64,000 bases of DNA from Synaphobranchus kaupii. Taxonomy: Eukaryota; Chordata; Actinopteri; Anguilliformes; Synaphobranchidae. The notes under the pieces are model-generated. The model made no database searches. It was not told the DNA's origin and saw nothing but the letters and a program-made list of their open reading frames with translations. The position numbers and the translations under genes are program-made. The stretch covers positions 61,655,626-61,719,625 of the forward strand of contig CM056379.1 of the NCBI GenBank assembly GCA_029718625.1, written 5' to 3'. Of this stretch, positions 10,532 to 22,035 are shown piece by piece (the first letter of the stretch is position 1; every line of letters begins with the position of its first letter).

Positions 10532-11481
10532 AGGCGCGCCTCCAGGCGTACCGCCAGGCCTGATCTTCTGGGGGTGGTGCTGGGGGTCCCAGGGGTGCGT
10601 GCGATCTTCCAGATCCGCTGGCAGTGGCGGAGGTGGGCCTGCACGGATGGGACGGTGACCTCCTCTTCTGGGCAGGGAACAGGGGGGGTTGGTATCCCAG
10701 GGAACACTCAAAAGGGGACATGCCCGTGGCGGAGCTCTTCAGGGTGTTGTGGGCATACTCCAGCCACGGGAGAAGCTTTCTCCAGGAAGAGGAGTTGCGG
10801 GAGGACACGCACCGCAGGGCAGCTCCCAGGTCCTGCTTGGTGCATACCGGTTTGGCTATTCGTCTGGGTGTGGTAGCCAGATGATAGGCTGGCAGATGCA
10901 CCCAGGGACACGCAGAACACCTTCCACACCTGGGAGGAGAACTGGGGCCCACGGTCCGAGACAATGTCAGTGGGGATCCCGTGCAGCCTCACCACATGAA
11001 GCACCACGAGCTCTGCTGTCTCGGGGGCGGAGGGGAGCTTGGGCAGGGGAACGAAGTGGGCCGCCTTGGAGAACTGGTCGACGATCGTCAGGATGACTGT
11101 GTTACCATCCAACAGGGGGAGACTGGTGACGAAGTTGACCCCCACATGGCTCCAAGGACGGCCCGGGACGGGGAGGGGGCGGAGGAGACCAGCGGAGGGC
11201 TGATGGGAGGCCTTGCTCCTGGCGCAGATGGGACAGGCGAGGACATAGGCACGGGTATCCCCCCTCAGCATGGGCCACCAGAAGCTCCTCCTCACCAGGG
11301 CGATGGTCCTCTGGATACCAGGGTGGCAGGACAGGCGGGAGGCGTGGGCCCACTGGAGGACCTGGGAGCAGATGGAGTCGGGGACAAATAAACAGGTGTT
11401 GGGTTTATTGCAGGGGTCCGGGTGGGTTACCTGGGCGGCCTTCACGGTCTTCTCGATTCCCCACAAGACCGCAGCCACCAC
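10530..11481 (-). pseudogene. Gypsy-3 integrase, C-terminally deleted
   Basis: The HHCC zinc-binding region is visible ([22 protein letters not shown]). The core has VNFVTSLP and [10 protein letters not shown] around the first catalytic Asp and [11 protein letters not shown] at the second. The Glu region follows ([11 protein letters not shown]) but is frameshifted. Downstream, sequence near 10600-10700 corresponds to the region before the GPY module and then jumps to the element end. The GPY module and chromodomain seen in Gypsy-2 are therefore missing. It cannot give a complete integrase. Confidence 0.85.
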
Positions 11482-11608
11482 ACAGGAGGGAGGGATGATG
11501 GGATCGGGGACAACAGGCCTGATGTCGGAGGAGCAGACACGGGAAAGGGCGTCGGGCTTAGTATTACGGGAACCGGGTCTGAAAGTAATAACAAAATGAA
11601 ACCGGGGA

Positions 11609-13293
11609 CTAACGGGCTTGGCGTGAATTCAGCCATTTAACAGACTGAATATATTCCAGGTTGCGGTGGTCAGTCAGGACAATGAATGGTTCCTCCGCCC
11701 CCTCCAGCCAGTGCCGCCACTCCTCCAAGGCGAGCTTTACTGCCAACAACTCACGGTCTCTGACGTCATAATTACATAGAGCGGGGGTGAGTCGGTGGGA
11801 GAAGAAGGCGCATGGGTGGGTCTTTTGATCCAGGGCGGAGCGTTGGGAGAGGATGGTCCCAACTCCAGTGTCGGAGGCATCCAACTCGATGACAAACTGG
11901 CGGTTGGGGTCGGGGTGATAGAGGATGGGGGCTGTGGAGAACCTGGCTTTGAGAATGGAGAAAGCATGGTTAGCTTCAGGGGACGAGGTGAAGGGAACAG
12001 AGGTGGAAGTGAGGTTAGTGAGAGGGGCCGCGATCTGACTGTAACCGCGGATAAACCGCCTATAAAAATTGGCATAACCCAGAAACCGTAACAAATGCTT
12101 GCGGGAGGCAGGACGGGGCCTCTCAGTGACAGCTTGGATCTTGGTGGGGTCGGCCCAGAACTTCCCCTCCTCAACAATAAACCCCAGGAACGGAACCGAG
12201 GACACGTGGAAACTGCACTTCTCCGCCTTCACGAATAGCTTGTTCCCCAGCAGTCTCTGAAGGACCTGATGGACATGCTTGACGTGATCCTGGGGGTTTT
12301 TAGAGAATATTAATATATCATCAATGTAAACAAACACAAACCGACTAAGGAGGTCACGTAGAACGTCGTTCACAAGGGAGTGAAAGACTGCTGGGGCATT
12401 AGTAAGGCCGAACGGGACCACCAGGTACTCAAAGTGTCTGAGGGGGGAGTTGAACGGCGTCTTCCACTCATCTCCCTCCCGAATACGAACGAGGTGATAG
12501 GCGTAACAGAGGTCCAGCTTGGTAAGATGGTTGCACCATGCAGGGGCTCAAAAGCAGAGTTGATTAATGGAAAAGGATACTTATTGCGAATAGTAATGAC
12601 ATTAAGACCACGGTAATCAATACAAGGGCGGAGCGAGCCGTCCTTCTTTGCCACAAAGAAAAACCCCGCTCCAACTGGTGATGAAGAGGATCGAATAATA
12701 CCTGATGCCAGGGAATCATAAATGTATGCTTCCATGGAAGCCTTCTCGGGAATGGACAGGCTGTAGAGGTGACTTGACGGGAGTGGAGCACCAGACAGCA
12801 GGTCGATACAGCAGTCGTAGGGTCTGTGGGGAGGTAAGGACACAGCAAGGGATTTACAGAACACTTGGGACAGGTCATGATACTGTTGAGGTATATGGGA
12901 TAGATCGGGTTTAGGAGCTGTAATAGGTACCCTGGCGCCTCCGGATGGAGGCAGCGCCGAGCAAAGGCAAACAGAGTGGCATCGAGAGCTCCAGCTTTGA
13001 ATTTGGGATGTTTCCCAGTTGATGTGTGGATTGTGCAGGCAAAGCCAGGGCTGACCGAGGACTAACGGAGACTGGGTAGAATGGATGATGAAAAACTGGA
13101 TGGTCTCACGGTGGTGTCCAGACACTACGAGTTGAAGCTGAATGGTGGAGCGTGTAACCTGGGCCAGGATATTACCAGCCAGGGCGAAGGCGTTGAGTCG
13201 ATCCGACAGTGGTTCAGTAGCGATTCCAGATCTGTTGACTAGGCTTGCATCGATAAAGTTGGTGTCGGCTCCAGAGTCGACCAGGGTGGACAA
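11609..13293 (-). pseudogene. Gypsy-3 protease, reverse transcriptase and RNase H, frameshifted
   Basis: This is Pol read on the minus strand. The protease active site is [12 protein letters not shown] at the start of the frame at 13293. RT begins with [15 protein letters not shown] and KYPFPLI. A frameshift near 12528 moves the remainder into the frame of 11609-12421, which carries [13 protein letters not shown] and the catalytic YIDD at 12317-12328. After RT come [18 protein letters not shown] and RNase H ([45 protein letters not shown]). Catalytic residues are retained, so only one or two lesions separate this from a continuous frame. It functions in reverse transcription in cytoplasmic particles. 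Confidence 0.9.
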
Positions 13294-13302
13294 TGAAGTA
13301 GA

Positions 13303-14112
13303 TTAAGTACCCCACATGAGGGTAGCTTTCAATTGAACGCGGGACTGAGCAGAGTGAGAAGTGGAGATAGGGCTCGCCAGTACGCCCAGTCTTACTGGTG
13401 AACCATCTCTTTTTGGGCGAATGGGACAAAAGGCCATACGATGGCCCGGATGGCCACAATAGAAACAGTCACCGGAGACCACTCTTCGGCGATGTTCGCC
13501 AGCATCAATAGTGGTGCTGCCCAACTGCATCGGTTCCTCCTTCAGTGGGTCCAGCACCAAAGGAGCGAAGTAACTTGGCGGTGGCGAGACTCGTGAACGT
13601 GGTGGGTTGTCGAGGGAGGTGGCGAGGGAGATTAGGCTATCCAGAGAATTGGACTCCTCACAGGTCGCCAGCTCATCTTTCAGGTCCTCACTAAGGGCCT
13701 TGAGAGAGCAGCGTCGTTCCACCCTGATTCAGCCGCCAGAGTGCAGAATTGGACTGCCATCTCAGCCACACTGTGGTTGCCTTGGTGCAGCTGGAGTAGG
13801 CGCTGGCTAGCATCGCGCCCACGGACAGGGTGGTCGAAGACCTGACGCATCTCCGCAGTGAAGGAGGCGAAGTGGAAGCAGGCGGGTAACTGGCTGTCCC
13901 ATACAGCTGGCGGAGGCGGTGTTTGACTGGTGTGGGCCCTGGGGAGGGGCAGATGAACCGCCATCTAGCCAATCATGGTACCCATCTGACTCACTTGGTC
14001 CGAGATGCTCTTCAGAGTCTCCTGGACGTCTTCCAGACGGAGGCCATGTTGATCGATTAGTGCGCCCTGACAGGCAAGGGTGTGGTGTAACTGCTGAGTC
14101 GGCTGAGTCCAT
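13303..14112 (-). pseudogene. Gypsy-3 gag, frameshifted, with zinc knuckle
   Basis: The start codon at 14112 (MDSADSAVTPHPC) lies 18 bases inside the 5' LTR. The frame then shifts. The capsid part is readable at 13680-13964 (FTAEMRQVFDHPVRGRDA, HSVAEMAVQF), and the C-terminal part at 13303-13722 (LKALSEDLKDELATCEE, then a CCHC knuckle CFYCGHPGHRMAFC that binds RNA). Compared with normal Gypsy Gag the middle is shortened. An in-frame TAA at 13303-13305 separates Gag from protease in the same frame. I read this as a nonsense mutation, although programmed readthrough is formally possible. Confidence 0.85.
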
Positions 14113-14130
14113 AATTTGGCCAGTTTGTTC

Positions 14131-14824
14131 TGTTAAGGATCCGGGTAGGGTCAAATGCATGACTCAGAGACAGAATACAATAATGCTTGTGGGGAGCATT
14201 TATTACTTCGCCCAAAACTCCGGAAGTATAGGGAGAACAGGGAGAGGGGCTGGATCCTGGGTTGGCGAGAACAGGGGCAGAGCAGGAGCGGGGAGCAGGC
14301 AAAGGGGCTGGACAGTGGCTGAATCCTGGGTTGGTGTAGCAGAGGGAGAGCGGGATGCGTGGCGTAGAACAGGGAGGAGGCTGCAGGCTGGCGGGTAAGC
14401 AGAACAACAGACAAAGCATTAATTTCAGCAAGACAAAACCAGACTGTGAAGCGTTAGTTTAGCAAGACAAAGCAAGACTATGACTTAGATTCCATAACTA
14501 GACAAGACTTAACGAACTGGCACCAGACAAAGAACAACGGGAGAATATATAGTGAAGTCAATGAGCTAATGACTGATTGCAGCGTGAGAATGTATGCGAG
14601 AGTGATTAAGCGGAGACGTGAGGAATGCAAACGGGGAAAGGAATGTGATAGGCAGAGCAATAGCGAGGGTGAATTAGGCGAAACAAGCAGGGAAACCATG
14701 CCCAGCCTGCACAACAAGGAAGACAGACAGGGAAACGTAAAAACAAGACAAGAAACGTGAGGAAAAAGGGAAAACACAGAGCACAAACAGGGATGGGGAC
14801 TGGGAGGAAATGGAGAGTGTAACA
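14131..14824 (-). repeat. 5' LTR of Gypsy-3 (694 bp)
   Basis: It has the same ends as the partner LTR at 9784-10516 (TGTTACACTCTCC...GGATCCTTAACA on the minus strand). The duplication GGTTG follows at 14825. Confidence 0.9.
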
Positions 14825-15055
14825 GGTTGACTGTCCTTGGTCCTGAGGCTGTAGGTTGTTAGTGTTGATGAGTGAACTAAATGACAGGACCAGCTGAGAG
14901 AGGGGACTCTATTCTTTGCTCAACTCTTTGCATTGCAGGGCTTTGTCATGACATGAGAGGAGGTCACTATTTTTTAAGTGGTTCCAAAATTTGATCGCTC
15001 TCTTTTGAGTTCTGATTAATAGTGGATATTGGCCTAATTCTGTCCTGTTCTGTTC
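14825..15055 (-). mobile_element. LINE-like repeat (piece 3 of 3)
   Basis: This resumes the repeat interrupted at 9783 and ends in a short (TTCTG)n run where the fold-back element begins. No coding frame is seen. Confidence 0.45.
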
Positions 15056-15651
15056 TGTTCTGAACTCTATGGAAAAATAAGTCAAGAGAAGAAACTGTTC
15101 AAATTATCCATCCATATCTACTGCAAATCTGGCCGCAGAGTGATGATTTAAGGCTTGTTTGATACGTCAGACCCTTGATGACTTACAGCCATTTAGCCAA
15201 CCATGTGTTCCATACTGCTCCAGTGTAATTTACAGCTGAATATAGTCCCACCCCCCAATTCCCATAGAGAGCCATTCAGATGCAGAGAGTTTATAGTATC
15301 GCTTGTAAGAGTACCAGAAAATAAGACATCGAGAGTCTTTTGATATTGTTGGGTGACAGACAGCAGGAAGTCATGGCATGCAAAGGATATGTGACCGAAT
15401 ATTAAAAATGATTACTTTATTCTACATTAGGTTAAACTGTCAAATATTTTTTGATGCCCGAAAATGGGGGGGGACTATGTACGAAAGGTTCTATAATTTC
15501 TAAACGGTTCATCCGATATGGATGAACATACCCTCAAATTAAAGCTGACAGTCTGCACGTCAACCTCATTGTCATTGTATCCTTTCAAACTCAATACAGA
15601 ACCAAAATAACAAAAAATGTGTCACTGTCCAATGAATTATGGTGCTCACTG
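15056..15651 (+). mobile_element. fold-back Tc1-like MITE, half copy A
   Basis: This starts at the centre of a palindromic element (AACTCTATGGAAAAATAAGTC) and runs outward to the terminus GTGCTCACTG before TA at 15652-15653. The same half is found at 34026-34565 and, inverted, at 18801-19145 and 31155-31785. In the last copy the centre and the start of the opposite arm are also present, showing that the complete element is a long inverted repeat. It is non-coding. Confidence 0.75.
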
Positions 15652-15653
15652 TA

Positions 15654-18011
15654 CGTCAATTAGGCTATGTAAGGTATAAATGTGATCAGATGTGTGGCAA
15701 TATGGTAGAAATCCTATTAGACTTTTACTCAAGACATTGTGCTCAGTTAGGAAGTCTATTAGTCTTGTGTTAATTATGCTACAGTGAACCTTCCCCAGGT
15801 TACTGTTCACACAAATGCCTCAGTAATGTTTGGGGTCAAATTTACCTCCATTTAAAAAAATAGGGGTTATCAGTCCATGATTTCAAATGCCAGGGAAGTA
15901 ACCTACACTCAGAACCAAATTAATCAATTTGAGGATAGCCAATTGGAATTTATTTCTGCTATGTTTAAGCATCTCATTTAGGATACCATCAGGCCTGCTT
16001 GATTTCTCTCTCTCTTTCTCTTTAACACTCTTTCTCTCTCACCACACACACATAAACACCTTATACACTTAGACCCACACTTACACACACTCTCTCTCTA
16101 TCTCTCTGTCACAAACACACACGCTCAGACAAATTAAACACCCAGATACCAGTTTGCACTTTCAAACACACATATATACAAACTTGCCCTATTGAAAGTC
16201 TCCTCTCCATGGACAGAAAAATCAGACCGCGTACCCCTAAGCCAAACACACTGGAGCCTGAGAGCACCATCAGTCCATCAGAGAAGTCAAGTCCTCTCAA
16301 TACTATTCCTATCAGTGCGTATAACAGCCAGTGATTCAAGCAGGTTGTGTGTGAGATGCATACAGTAACTGAGCAGACCAGAGTGGGGCACAGCGTATGG
16401 AGATGGGTCTCTGCCTTCCCAGGAGCAGCAGGGAGATGGAGGCGCAGTGAACCGGGGGTTCCAGTGATGGCGCCGACTCAATTCTGGGTGAGGCCATGCT
16501 CCACTGGGCTGCACTGGGTTGCTTTGTAGTGCAAGCCAAGAGAGCAGAGAGGCAGAGAGAGAATCAGACCGGAGCAGGCAGTTCTTCGTAAATGGTGTTT
16601 TACCAAGAAAGAGCATACTGATCTCCTGATACCACAGAAAATAATCTCATGACCTCGTAGGGCACCACACTGTACAGCTTCATTCATTTCCCCTTGTATG
16701 AAGATGCTTTCAACCAGGATAACTTCCCATACTTTTGAAACTGTAGAGGTTGGGTGGTTCAATTCCCAATAGCATGGCTGTGTTAACAAGAGCAGCAATA
16801 AGCCAGCATTTTAACACAAGAGCTGTTACGTACTGGTACCAATACAGACTTTGATCTTCAGGTGAGCTACAAATCAAAGTTGGAACAGTGACACTTGCTG
16901 ACAATGATTAAATTAACTACAGCTCTCAGTGGGTACTACATTTCCCATGTGTATCATCTTTATCTAAATCTAAATTGAGTCACATGGCTAGGGGAGACGG
17001 AAGCTTTGATGTACGGCAGGACAAGGAGCATGCCATGTTTTCTGCGAAGTAGAAGGGGCCCACAGTTAAGCTCTGACCTTGGTAAGGACACAGACCTAAA
17101 CCTCGACCTTTAGCTTACCACTGAAAGCACAAAGCAAGATCCTTTACCTCAGTTATTTCTGTGTTAATCGTGGGGAACAAATTGGAGATATTATACATTT
17201 ATGTAAGGGAGTAACAGTTATGTAATAGTTTCTCATGAATAATGCTCCAAAAATCCCCCTGGAGAGAGATAGAGTCAGCAGAAGCCGGCGTGGTGGTGGA
17301 GGGGTCTGGCCGGGGATGGGTAGAGGGAGGGGTGGGAAGTGCATTCGCCCCGCCTCCCTCACCTCTCTTATCTAGCGAGGGAGCCACTTGAATGGATGAC
17401 CTACATTCTGCCTCAGATAGCTCACAACTACAGGAACCTCAGAGAATTACAACAAAAAAAAGAGAAAAGGAAGAAAGTTTTGAGTGGTAATCTCCTTCCA
17501 TTCCAGCGAGAAAGCACTTACGTAAAAAAGGCATCCATAATTCTGTCCCACGCACATCAAAGATGAACACGCTCACTGCTTCCAGGCAGCAGGCTGCCAA
17601 ATTCATCCACTTCCCACCGTTCTCATGCGAATCATTGGAATTTTTATAATCGAACTGGGGCTGTATGTGGGTGGGCTTGACACATGTGGCCACGCTCTGG
17701 TGCAGTGCCTTGAGTCAGGTTTGATGTCAACGCATCAGGTAGGAGGTACAGACTCCATATGGGATTGGAGGACACAAGCCCTGCGGCTACGATTTGCTGT
17801 TTTCTGTCTACCTGTGCTTGGGCTCACACTGCAGGATGTAACATAGTCAACCCAGACTCAATTTTGCTTCAATTAATGTATTCACATCTGATTGCTATAT
17901 CCACCACATGCAATACAACACAGATGGAACATTAAAATCTGTGCTAGTGCAAATAATGTCAGGGAACTTTTGCTTATAGTTTGCACCATGAGGTGAAAGG
18001 AAAAAAACAAC
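15654..18011. other. non-coding stretch with CT/CA-rich tracts
   Basis: No gene is supportable. A CT- and CA-rich low-complexity tract lies at about 16003-16110. The remaining short ORFs have no recognisable protein similarity. Confidence 0.5.
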
Positions 18012-18566
18012 GGAGAACTGGACGACCAGTGTAGACATTACGGAGTACTGCATCACCAATGTATACACTAAAGAGTACTGCATCACCAATGTATACACTA
18101 AAGAGTACTGCATCACCTATGTATACACTATGAGTACTGCATCACCAATGTATACACTAAAGAGTACTGCATCACCAATGTATACACTATGAGTACTGCA
18201 TCACCAATGTATACACTAAAGAGTACTGCATCACCAATGTATACACTAAAGAGTACTGCATCACCAATGTATACACTAAAGAGTACTGCATCACCAATGT
18301 ATACACTAAAGAGTACTGCATCACCAATGTATACACTATGAGTACTGCATCACCAATGTATACACTATGAGTACTGCATCACCAATGTATACACTAGAGT
18401 ACTGCATCACCAATGTATACACTAAAGAGTACTGCATCACCAATGTATACACTAAAGAGTACTGCATCACCAATGTATACACTAAAGAGTACTGCATCAC
18501 CAATGTATACACTAAAGAGTACCGCATCACCAATGTATACACTATGAGTACTGCATCACCAATGTA
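18012..18566. repeat. 29/30-bp minisatellite, about 18-19 units
   Basis: The unit is GAGTACTGCATCACCAATGT plus ATACACTAAA (30 bp), or a 29-bp variant with ATACACTAT. The first unit (18012-18041) is degenerate. Because 30 is divisible by three, both strands show artificial repeated ORFs (YTLVMQYSLV and EYCITNVYTK). A Tc1 terminus begins inside the last unit at a TA. Confidence 0.95.
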
Positions 18567-18800
18567 CAGTGGGGACAGAAAGTATTCATACCCCTTCACT
18601 TTTTTCACACTTTATTGTGTTGTAGATTTAATTTTAAATGGATAAAATTGCCATTTTTGCCCATCAATCTGCACTCAATAACCCATAATTACAAAGTGAA
18701 AACATGTTTTTAGAAATTTTTGCAAATTTATTAAAAATAAAAAAACTGAAATCTCTCATTTACATAAGTATTCATACCCTTTGCTTTGAGATATTTTTTA
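18567..18800. mobile_element. Tc1-like terminal IR/DR
   Basis: The outer repeat starts CAGTGGGGACAGAAAGTATT after the TA at 18565-18566. The inner repeat TAAGTATTCATACCCTTTGC lies about 200 bp on. It is a single terminus without transposase, truncated where the fold-back element begins. Confidence 0.75.
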
Positions 18801-19145
18801 AGTATATTTAATATTTGGTCGCATATCCTTTGCATACTGTTACTTCCTGAAGTCTGTTACCCATAAACATCAAAAGACTCTCAATATCTTATTTTCAGGT
18901 ACTGTTACAAGCAATACTATAACCTCTCTGCATTTGAATTAATCTATGGGAATTGGGGGATGAGACTAGATTCAGCTGTAAATTACACTGGTACAGTATG
19001 GAACACATGGTTGGCTAAATGGCTGTAAGTCATCAAGGGTCTAAGGTATCAAACAAGCCCCAAACCATCACTCTGCGGCCAGATATGGAGTAGATGTGGA
19101 TGGATCGCTTTAAGGGTTATTTCTCCTGACTCATTTTCCACCAGT
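18801..19145 (-). mobile_element. fold-back MITE, partial copy B
   Basis: It has the same sequence as copy A in the opposite orientation (GCATATCCTTTGCATACTGT through GGATGGATCGCTTTAAGGG). It ends at the palindrome centre. Both the outer terminus and the other arm are missing. Confidence 0.7.
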
Positions 19146-19164
19146 AAGGATTCCCAATCGGCTA

Positions 19165-19905
19165 GTGCGATGCTATGTAGATTGGTTTATAAGGCAGAGT
19201 GTGCGTGCTTCGCTACACTATCTGCCTCGACTTCCCTTACTAAAGACCACTACCACATTTTATCGTCTGCAGGTGCTCTTTATTGTACCAAGGCATGAGA
19301 TTCTATTGATCGGACCTGGGTGTGGAAAGTGTACCCCAGTGAGATCTGCTACCGTACAAGCGGCGAGCTACAGCTCTGGCTAATCGGTTAGCGTGAGGCT
19401 ATATTGATTGGTTTGTAAGGCAGAGTACGCATGCTTCGCTATACTAGCTGCCTCGGTTTTCTATACTAAAAGACCATTGACACGTTTTATCATCTGCAAA
19501 GTGCTCTTTATTTTTGCTAAGGCATGAGATTCCAGTGATCGTACCTGGGGGTGGAAAGTATACCCCAGTGAGATCTGCTACCGTACAAGCGGCAGGCTAC
19601 AGCTCTGGCCACTCAGTTAGCGTGGGGCTATATCGATTGGTTTGTAAGGCAGAGTACGCATGCTTCGCTACACTAGCTGCCTCGGTTTTCCCGAGATTCC
19701 AGTACCTGGGGGTGGAAAGTGTACCCCAGTGAGATCTGCTACCATACAATCGGTGAGCTACAGCTCTGGTGATTGATTCTAAATCGGTACTGGCTGCGGC
19801 GGCATGCCAGTGAGGCTTTCCAATCGTTTAGCGTGGTGCTACATCGATTGGTTTATAAGGCAGAAGTATGCATGATTCACTATGTTATCTGCCTTGGCTT
19901 CCCCT
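19165..19905 (+). repeat. about 228-bp tandem repeats in the DIRS 5' region
   Basis: The motif ATTGGTTTATAAGGCAGAG and relatives recurs at 19181, 19407, 19636 and 19847. GAGATCTGCTACC recurs at 19341, 19570 and 19731, the last interval being shortened by an internal deletion. The repeats carry no continuous frame. Confidence 0.85.
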
Positions 19906-19959
19906 AGTAAGGATCATTGCCACGTTTTATCGTCTGCGAGTGCTCGTTATTATTCTAAG

Positions 19960-20420
19960 GCATGAGCGCCTTGTGTCAGACGCGGCGGTCCATGGGCTGG
20001 ACCGAATGCCCTCTGTAGAACCTGCCATTGCGGCATTAGTAGTGTTCCCAGAAGAGGCGGTCCAGGCAGATGCCTGTTGCCCTAGGCGACAATACAGAGC
20101 AACAGACAATCTACTCTGTAAGGCTTATAGAGTCGCTGCCAGTGCAGCGCAAATTGGTAATTCGCTGTCATGGCTAATACTCGCGCAGTCGCAGACGATG
20201 TTTGATGCAGAGGTTGATACCTCCTTGAGCGATGCATCGCTGCAAGCATTTGTGTTTATGACCTGTGAGTTAGGCCCCTACCAGATGCCACAAAGAAAAC
20301 AATCAGAGACCAGCAGGTGATTCCCGGCCAGGTTTTTCACTGAAGCAGCCAGACAGGCACTGGAATGGTCTGTAGAGGCATTAAGACACAGGGAGTGGCA
20401 GATGCCCCCCCTCAACATTC
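19960..20420 (+). pseudogene. DIRS-like gag region
   Basis: The translation includes ATDNLLCKAYRVAASAAQIG and QTMFDAEVDTSLSDASLQAF, which resemble the putative Gag ORF of DIRS1-type fish elements. The frame then breaks at PYQMPQRKQSETSR. It is too decayed for function. Confidence 0.6.
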
Positions 20421-20576
20421 TGGTGTGCGCTGGTCCCAACTAATGCTCAGAAGGGACGCACAACCCACGTCAGGGTTGACAGGGGAGCTTTTTCGTCATC
20501 CGTCCGCCTAAGTACTGGCACCGGACTCGCGACATAACCCTTTAGGCCCATCTGCCGGTCAGGCCGCTGACACTAG

Positions 20577-21800
20577 TTAGTGAATTGTAAGGCTCTCACA
20601 GGAGAATGGTATTGGATCTGAGAGACCTAAATATGTATCTAAAATGATAGACTTTCCGGATGCTCCGGACGTTTGAACATTATACATGCCGTAGATACAG
20701 GAGATTGGTTTGCGGCTGTGGATTTGAAAGATGCGTACTTCCACATCCCTATCGGGATGGAGCATCATCGTTCCTCCAATTGGCATTCCGAGGTCGGGCA
20801 TACGAGTTCAATGCTCTCCTATTCGGTTTGTCTCTAGCCTCACGTGTACTTACTCGCTGCATGAGTGTGGTTCTATCGCCGCTCAGGTGGAGGGAGCTGA
20901 GAATCATACCATACCTAGATGATTAGCTGATATGCGCACAATCGTATGATATGACGCTTTTACACACTGCCAAGGCATTGGAGCATGTCGCCAAGTTGGA
21001 CATCAACATCAATTACGGCAAGAGCCAGCTGATTCCGAGTCAATCGAATACTTCAGTCTGCTGCTCGATTGAAAAAAGCATGAAGGCATCACTGACACCC
21101 CATCACATAATCATTGTGCTCGACGTAGTGTCTCAGTTCCGAGTGAATCAGTTCCTGGAAATTAGGACTTTTCAGAGGTTTATGGGCCCAATCTCAGCCG
21201 CCTCAGCAGTTGTACCTCTCGGACTCCTGACAGCCAGGCTACTTCAACACTGGTTGAATGCCAAGTCGCTGCACCCCAGGTCATACCCGAATCAGGGTAA
21301 CGGGTCAATTTTGCTGGTTACTCCGCCCATGATGACGAGTGAGCCGCCTAAAAGAAGGGGTCCGGATGGGGCTTATAGCTTCACGACGTGTGGTCGTTAT
21401 GACGAATGCTCCACTGAGCGGTTGGGAGGTTGTTTGCCAGCACCTCCCAGCTCAGGGGTTATGGTCCCGACTGCATCAGTCGGACAATATCAACGTGATC
21501 AAACTCCAAGTAGTACTGAGACATTTCTTGCCCATACTAAGGGGCAAACATGTGATAGTGAGGTCAGACAATGCCTCAGCAGTATATCACATAAATCATC
21601 AGGGCAGTCTAAAGTCCCGCCGATCGTTGGAAGTGACCCAGCGCCTGCTAACATGGGCACTTCCCAGACTTACCTCCCTGTGTGCCATTCCCCTGCCAGG
21701 TATTTGGAATGACACAGCAGATGTACTATCTCGCCAGGGGATTCATCCCGGCGAATGGTGTCTCTACCCCGAGGTGGAGACTAAAGGGAACAGCGCTCTC
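20577..21800 (+). pseudogene. DIRS-like reverse transcriptase and RNase H
   Basis: RT motifs occur in alternating frames: a VDLKDAYFHIPI-type block near 20715, then LQLAFRGRAYEFNALLFGLS and the active-site block RIIPYLDD at about 20900-20926, followed at once by a stop. RNase H continues at 20951-21851 (RTFQRFMGPISAASAVVPLG; VIVRSDNASAVYHINHQGSL; GIWNDTADVLSRQGIHPGEW). It needs at least four frame corrections. The RT catalytic YLDD itself is preserved. Confidence 0.85.
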
Positions 21801-21809
21801 AGCTCAAAG

Positions 21810-22035
21810 CCTCTCCCAATGGGTGGTGAAAGCAATAGCCATGGCCTATGAGGCTAGCGCTAAACCCTCACCTATTGATATCCAGGGCCGATCCACCACA
21901 AGTATGGCTACCTCATAGGCAGCCCTGGAAGGTGTACCTCTTAAAGAAATTTGTGAAGTGGCGACATGGGTGTCCCCCAGCACATTTACGAGGTTTTATC
22001 ACGTGAATGTGGCACCAGGCTCAACAGTCAGTGCA
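21810..22035 (+). pseudogene. tyrosine recombinase C-terminal remnant of the DIRS-like element
   Basis: The translation reads AMAYEASAKPSPIDIQGRST, then TSMATS, a stop, and AALEGVPLKEICEVATWVSP STFTRFYHVNV. It matches the last part of a DIRS recombinase. The family's catalytic HxxR box (normally HSTR as I recall it) reads RSTT here. The N-terminal and central recombinase are absent. Confidence 0.7.

Larger units (their letters stand above)
9784..14824 (-). mobile_element. Gypsy-3: full-length, LTR-bounded Ty3/Gypsy element, inactive
   Basis: A 5041-bp minus-strand LTR retrotransposon with both LTRs (14131-14824 as 5' LTR, 9784-10516 as 3' LTR). It is flanked by a perfect 5-bp duplication GGTTG at 9779-9783 and 14825-14829. 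The internal order is gag, protease, RT, RNase H, integrase, polypurine tract. The RT YIDD and protease DSGA motifs are intact, but gag and pol carry stops and frameshifts. The integrase C-terminus and chromodomain are deleted. The two LTRs are closely similar apart from small indels, suggesting a fairly young insertion. Related LTR sequence is at 44028-44631. Confidence 0.9.

Noticed and set aside
10981..11391. Plus-strand frames across Gypsy-3, including 10981-11391
   Set aside because: They lie antisense to clear integrase and RNase H coding sequence and have no similarity of their own.
13303..13305. Programmed stop readthrough between Gag and Pol of Gypsy-3
   Set aside because: Other stops and frameshifts in the copy make ordinary nonsense mutation more likely; no readthrough structure was identified.
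18336..18645. Repetitive frames such as YTLVMQYSLV (-) and EYCITNVYTK (+)
   Set aside because: Shadows of the 30-bp minisatellite on both strands.
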